Shown: piece by piece, positions 60,537-64,000 of the stretch
Layout: the number at the start of each line of letters is the position of its first letter
Numbering within the stretch: the stretch's first letter is position 1
NCBI RefSeq assembly: GCF_048320135.1
Contig: NZ_CP182947.1
Span: 2,790,001-2,854,000 of the forward strand
Direction of reading: 5' to 3'
Origin: Ideonella_A sakaiensis_A
GTDB lineage: Bacteria > Pseudomonadota > Gammaproteobacteria > Burkholderiales > Burkholderiaceae_C
DNA: 64,000 nucleotides
Notes under the pieces: model-generated
What the model saw: the letters and a program-made list of their open reading frames with translations, nothing else
Database searches by the model: none
Told to the model about the DNA's origin: nothing
Made by a program: the position numbers and the translations under genes

Positions 60537-60991
60537 CGCAGCGGCGGCGGTGGCGGCGCCGGTTCGATCGCGACCGGAACCGCCGGCCGCTCGGAGGCAT
60601 GCATGCGGTCCTCGAGTTGCCCAAAGTGGGCGGCCAGCCCGTTGCCCTGCTGCTCGACCGAACGCTGCAGCTGGTCGAGGCGGGTATCGAGGTGGGCGCG
60701 CAGATCAGTGAAGCGGGATGCCTCGGCCTTGTCGGCCAGTTCGCTTTTTGCGTGCAACTCCTTTGCCATCCGCCGCGACTCCATCAACGCGCGGCCCTGC
60801 ATCGACAACGCCCAGGCGACGAAGCCGAGCAGCGCAACCCCGAGGATGCCGAGCATGATGATGCCCAGCGGCGCATGGATGTCGACAAAACCCAGCGTCA
60901 GCGCGGTCGGCACCAGAAACGTCGGCCAGTTCATGGCGACGAACAGAGCGGTCAGCAGCAGGGCGAGGATGAACAGCAGGGTACGGACCAT
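60533..60991 (-). CDS. LapA-domain (YciS-like) membrane protein
   Basis: 152 residues. Two membrane helices (about 4-20 and 40-65) in the LapA/DUF1049 pattern: LALLLTALFVAMNWPTFLVP and GIIMLGILGVALLGFVAWAL. A predicted coiled coil (about 70-125, with RLDQLQRSVEQQGNGLAAHF) and a Pro tail follow. YciS/LapA works with LapB in lipopolysaccharide control in enterics; the same role here is only inferred. AGGAG before the ATG. Confidence 0.78.
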   Translation of the reverse strand: MVRTLLFILALLLTALFVAMNWPTFLVPTALTLGFVDIHAPLGIIMLGILGVALLGFVAWALSMQGRALMESRRMAKELHAKSELADKAEASRFTDLRAHLDTRLDQLQRSVEQQGNGLAAHFGQLEDRMHASERPAVPVAIEPAPPPPPLR

Positions 60992-61080
60992 CGGCAACTC
61001 CTGATCGTGCGAATGCGCGAGCGTAACCCGATGTTCGCCGATCGGCGGGTCGGCGGCGCAGCATTCGCGCCGTCGGACGG

Positions 61081-62736
61081 TCAATCGGTGCCGAGCAGGA
61101 CCCGGCCGATCGCCTCGGCGACCTCGATGCCGTCGACCGCCGCCGACATGATGCCGCCGGCATAACCGGCGCCTTCGCCGGCCGGATACAGCCCGGCGAC
61201 ATTGAGGCTTTGCAGATTGCGGCCACGGCCGATGCGCAACGGCGACGAGGTCCGCGTTTCGACGCCGGTCAGCACCGCATCGGGCATCGCAAAACCCTTG
61301 ATCTGCCGCTCGAATGCCGGCAGGGCCTCGCGGATCGCGTCGATCGCATAACCGGGCAGGCTGGGGCGAGCCGGATCGCCGAGCGCGGTCGGCGTGACGC
61401 CCGGCTTGTACGACGGCTCGACCGAACCGAGCGCGCTCGACGCCTGGCCCTTGATGAAATCGCCGACCAGCTGGGCCGGCGCCAGGTAGCCGCCGCCACC
61501 GAGCTCATAGGCGCGCGACTCCCAGTAGCGCTGGAAGGCGATGCCGTCGAGCGGGTCGACGACGCCGTCTGGCGCCGGGCCTTGGGCGTAATCGGCTGGC
61601 GTGATGCCGACAACGATGCCGGCATTCGCATTGCGCTCGTTGCGCGAATACTGGCTCATGCCGTTGGTGACGACGCGCTCGACCTCCGACGTCGCTGCGA
61701 CGACGGTGCCGCCCGGGCACATGCAGAAGCTGTAGACGGAGCGGCCGTTGCCGGCATGGTGGACAAGTTTGTAGTCGGCCGCGCCGAGCAGCGGATGGCC
61801 GGCATTCGGCCCGAAACGCGCGCGGTCGATCAGCCCTTGCGGGTGTTCGATGCGAAAGCCGATAGAAAACGGCTTCGCGACCATCGCGACGCCGCGTTGA
61901 TGCAGCATCGAGAAGGTATCGCGCGCGCTGTGGCCAAGCGCCAGCACGACCTGGTCGGCGCGCAGCTGCTCGCCACTGGCCAGCACGACGCCGCGCACCG
62001 CGCCGCGCTCGATCACGAGGTCGACGACACGTTGCTCGAAGCGGATCTCGCCGCCGAGCGATTCGATTTCGGCGCGCATCTTCTCGATCATGCTGACCAG
62101 CCGGAAGGTGCCGATGTGCGGCTTCGCGACCCAGAGAATCTCCTCCGGTGCGCCGGCCTTCGCAAATTCGGTCAGCACCTTGCGCGTCAGATGCCGCGGG
62201 TCGCTGATCTGGCTCCACAACTTGCCGTCCGAGAAGGTGCCGGCGCCGCCTTCGCCGAACTGCACGTTCGACTCCGGATTCAGCTGCTGCTTGCGCCACA
62301 GGCCCCAGGTGTCCTTGGTCCGTTCACGCACCGCCTTGCCGCGCTCGAGCACGATCGGCCGCAGGCCCATCTGCGCGAGCAGCAGTGCGGCAAACAGCCC
62401 GCAAGGCCCGAAGCCGACGATCACCGGCCGCACGGACCTTTCGGCCGCGAAGTCGGCCGGCGCATGGCCGACGAAGCGGTACGAGGTATCGGGTGCAACG
62501 CGCACATGCGGATCGCCGGCCATCCGCTGCAGCACCGCGGCCTCGTCGGCCAGCTCGCAGTCGATCGTGTAGATCAGCACGATCGCGCTCTTCTTGCGTG
62601 CATCGTGGCTGCGCTTGAAAACCGTGAAGCCGCGCAACGCCGCCGCGTCGCCGAGCCCGAGCCGCCCGACAATGGCTTCGCGCAGCGCCTCTTCAGCGTG
62701 GTCCAGTGGCAGGCGCAGGTCGGTGATTCGCAACAT
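61081..62736 (-). CDS. NAD(P)/FAD-dependent oxidoreductase, COG2509-like
   Basis: 551 residues. The dinucleotide fold begins late (PVIVGFGPCGLFAALLLAQM, about 123-142) after a ferredoxin-like N-domain (SHDARKKSAIVLIYTID). GLWRKQQLNPESNVQFGEGG and YSFCMCPGGTVVAATSEVER are marks of this uncharacterised dehydrogenase group, and AGLYPAGEGAGYAGGIMSAA closes the FAD site. Cytoplasmic. Substrate and partner unknown. Confidence 0.85.
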   Translation of the reverse strand: MLRITDLRLPLDHAEEALREAIVGRLGLGDAAALRGFTVFKRSHDARKKSAIVLIYTIDCELADEAAVLQRMAGDPHVRVAPDTSYRFVGHAPADFAAERSVRPVIVGFGPCGLFAALLLAQMGLRPIVLERGKAVRERTKDTWGLWRKQQLNPESNVQFGEGGAGTFSDGKLWSQISDPRHLTRKVLTEFAKAGAPEEILWVAKPHIGTFRLVSMIEKMRAEIESLGGEIRFEQRVVDLVIERGAVRGVVLASGEQLRADQVVLALGHSARDTFSMLHQRGVAMVAKPFSIGFRIEHPQGLIDRARFGPNAGHPLLGAADYKLVHHAGNGRSVYSFCMCPGGTVVAATSEVERVVTNGMSQYSRNERNANAGIVVGITPADYAQGPAPDGVVDPLDGIAFQRYWESRAYELGGGGYLAPAQLVGDFIKGQASSALGSVEPSYKPGVTPTALGDPARPSLPGYAIDAIREALPAFERQIKGFAMPDAVLTGVETRTSSPLRIGRGRNLQSLNVAGLYPAGEGAGYAGGIMSAAVDGIEVAEAIGRVLLGTD

Positions 62737-62819
62737 CGCCCGATTTTCCGCGATCGGCCGATGCCGCCGCGCCGATCACCGAGAATGCCCGGCCGAGGCA
62801 GATCTCACCTGGAGCAGCG

Positions 62820-63779
62820 ATGGACCGGCTGAATGCGATGCGGATTTTTGCCCGCGTCATCGATACCGGCGGATTTGCCGCGGCGGCGCGCGATCTGCAA
62901 CTGTCGCCGGCCGCGGTGACGCGCCAGATCGCCGAACTCGAGGAGCATCTGGGCGCGCGTCTGATCAACCGCACGACCCGCCGGCTTGCGTTGACCGGCG
63001 CCGGTGCCAACTACCTCGACCGGGTGCGGCAGATCCTGACCGATGTCGACGAGGCCGAGGCGCAGGCCAATCTGGCTACCTCCGACCCGCGCGGCCATGT
63101 GCGCGTGCTGGTGCCGCCGGCGTTTGCGGTGCACCAGATTGCCAAGAACCTGCCGCGTTTCCATGCCGACTATCCGCATGTCACGGTCGAGCTGGTGACG
63201 AGCGGCCCGGTCGAGACGGTCGACGAAAGCGTCGACATCACGATCATCATCATCGGCAACCGGCTGCTCGAGGGCGAATTCATCGCCCGGCGGCTGGCGC
63301 AGACCGAAGTGATCGTCTGCGCGACGCCGGAATATCTTGACCGCCATGGCCGGCCGCAGCACCCGAATGATCTGCAGGATCATGCCGCGATGGTCCCTGC
63401 CTTCCTGCGCGAACTGCGGTTCCAGCAAGGCCATTTTGGCGACGACGAACCGGGCGGCGACAGCGTGCGCCTGCAGCTGCGCCGACCGGTTCTGAGCACC
63501 AACCATGTCGACACGATGTATGCCGCTGCGCTGGCCGGCCTCGGCATTGCCGGGCTGCCGTCGTTTGTCGTCGAGGATGCGCTGCTGGAAAACGCACTCG
63601 AGCGGGTGTTGCCGGAGTGGCACATGCAGGCGTCGACGATTTATGCCGCGATGCCGACGCGCAAACATGTGCCGGCGCGGACCCGGGCCTTTCTCGACTT
63701 CCTGATCGCGCAATTCGGCAGCGTCGGCGGCGACCGCGATCCGTGGCTGCTCGCGGCCGGCTGTGAAACCAAGCGCTGA
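62820..63779 (+). CDS. LysR-family transcriptional regulator
   Basis: 319 residues. N-terminal winged helix: MDRLNAMRIFARVIDTGGFA then LQLSPAAVTRQIAELEEHLG, followed by a coil and a periplasmic-binding-like effector domain (about 95-295). Close to the AaeR/DsvR-like group that usually controls a divergently transcribed gene. Here the divergent neighbour is the FAD oxidoreductase with 83 bases between starts, making it the first candidate target. Confidence 0.9.
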   Translation: MDRLNAMRIFARVIDTGGFAAAARDLQLSPAAVTRQIAELEEHLGARLINRTTRRLALTGAGANYLDRVRQILTDVDEAEAQANLATSDPRGHVRVLVPPAFAVHQIAKNLPRFHADYPHVTVELVTSGPVETVDESVDITIIIIGNRLLEGEFIARRLAQTEVIVCATPEYLDRHGRPQHPNDLQDHAAMVPAFLRELRFQQGHFGDDEPGGDSVRLQLRRPVLSTNHVDTMYAAALAGLGIAGLPSFVVEDALLENALERVLPEWHMQASTIYAAMPTRKHVPARTRAFLDFLIAQFGSVGGDRDPWLLAAGCETKR

Positions 63780-63810
63780 TCAGCCTGCCCGCAGCCTGGC
63801 GCGTCGGGCC

Positions 63811-63838
63811 AAAAAAAAGCCGCCTCGAAAGGCGGCTT
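63811..63838 (-). terminator. Rho-independent terminator of the DUF4148 gene
   Basis: On the minus strand an 8-base stem (AAGCCGCC/GGCGGCTT) with a 6-base loop is followed by a run of eight T. It lies 33 bases after the stop of the DUF4148 gene and ends that transcript. The plus strand has no T-run, so it is not a LysR terminator. Confidence 0.9.
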
Positions 63839-63870
63839 GCTGACGCACCGGGTCTGCCCGGCTGCCGGCC

Positions 63871-64000
63871 TTATTCAGCAGCGCCGGCCTTGAACGGCGC
63901 TTGAACGCCAACGGCCACCGCGCCATAGGCTTCGTTGGCCGTGGTGGCGCCTGCCTGCGCCAGTTCACGACGGACCTGCTCCCGGCTCAAGCCGCTGCGA
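63871..64000 (-). CDS. DUF4148 family protein, C-terminal part (partial)
   Basis: Only the last 42 codons are in the window. The sequence LSREQVRRELAQAGATTANE, then YGAVAVGVQAPFKAGAAE, is the C-terminal helix and tail typical of DUF4148 secreted proteins of Burkholderiales. TAA stop at 63871-63873, followed by a strong terminator. The start and signal peptide lie beyond the edge. Function unknown. A 62-codon frame covering 63780-63968 in another phase is a shadow. Confidence 0.75.
   Translation of the reverse strand, partial: RSGLSREQVRRELAQAGATTANEAYGAVAVGVQAPFKAGAAE

Noticed and set aside
63780..63968. 62-codon minus-strand frame at the right edge
   Set aside because: It covers the terminator and is out of frame with the DUF4148 C-terminus that ends at 63871.
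1..64000. CRISPR array, tRNA, rRNA, insertion sequence or prophage
   Set aside because: No regularly spaced repeats, cloverleaf-like sequences, transposase or phage structural genes were found on reading the window.

Overview
This is a high-GC, gene-dense chromosomal window whose gene content fits a Betaproteobacterium, most likely Burkholderiales. The pointers are two DUF4148 proteins, a tripartite-tricarboxylate-type TctAB pair, RecBCD and a Comamonadaceae-like hairpin repeat; this is inferred from gene families, not from any search. I see no rRNA, tRNA, CRISPR array, insertion sequence or prophage. No gap between genes exceeds about 300 bases.

Layout. (1) 1-324: 3' end of a DadA-like FAD oxidoreductase. 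(2) 337-2414, minus: arsenic operon arsR-arsI-arsC-aqpS behind a compound palindromic operator. It pairs an organoarsenical C-As lyase family member with an aquaglyceroporin in place of ArsB/Acr3. (3) 2589-4954: MBL-fold protein, dienelactone hydrolase and two small proteins. (4) 4977-7172: persulfide module, with a persulfide dioxygenase divergent from the sulfide-sensing repressor bigR and its YeeE/YedE transporter halves. (5) 7432-9409: tctB-tctA with no tctC. (6) 9471-10799: REC/HD-GYP protein with a degenerate active site. (7) 11050-17977: aromatic-acid cluster (HpaI-type aldolase, MarR regulator, acyl-CoA dehydrogenase, feruloyl-CoA synthase, crotonase, amidohydrolase) with two matching MarR-type operator candidates exactly 100 bp apart. 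(8) 18078-23537: sugar dehydrogenase and ion transporters (CaCA exchanger, MgtE, Na/Pi). (9) 23762-27837: glutamine-synthetase-like ligase, Fe-alcohol dehydrogenase, PuuD-like hydrolase and GST, which read as a gamma-glutamylated amine or amino-alcohol pathway. (10) 27897-28862: YlqF/RbgA GTPase.

(11) 28878-34521, minus: an unusual set of genes encoding a TIR-transmembrane-NTF2-like protein, a secreted murein amidase, two tandem FecR-like periplasmic proteins and a CHASE2 adenylate cyclase. It looks like an envelope-to-cytoplasm signalling locus and is the best candidate here for an undescribed system. (12) 34754-38430: DUF4148 and DUF3253 proteins, then queC - triple-domain queD - queE for 7-deazaguanine synthesis. 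(13) 38446-47972: recC-recB-recD with ATGA couplings. A REP-like palindromic unit lies before recC, and an inverted pair of the same unit is inserted in frame within recB. (14) 48097-64000: housekeeping and accessory genes: alpha/beta hydrolase, patatin, DUF3014, YdjM-like protein, ADP-forming acyl-CoA synthetase/GNAT (Pat-like), universal stress protein, APH/AAA kinase, AI-2E transporter, cob(I)alamin adenosyltransferase, LapA-like protein, FAD dehydrogenase, LysR regulator and the end of a second DUF4148 gene.

Functional assignments rest on recognised motifs and neighbourhood; exact substrates are inference.
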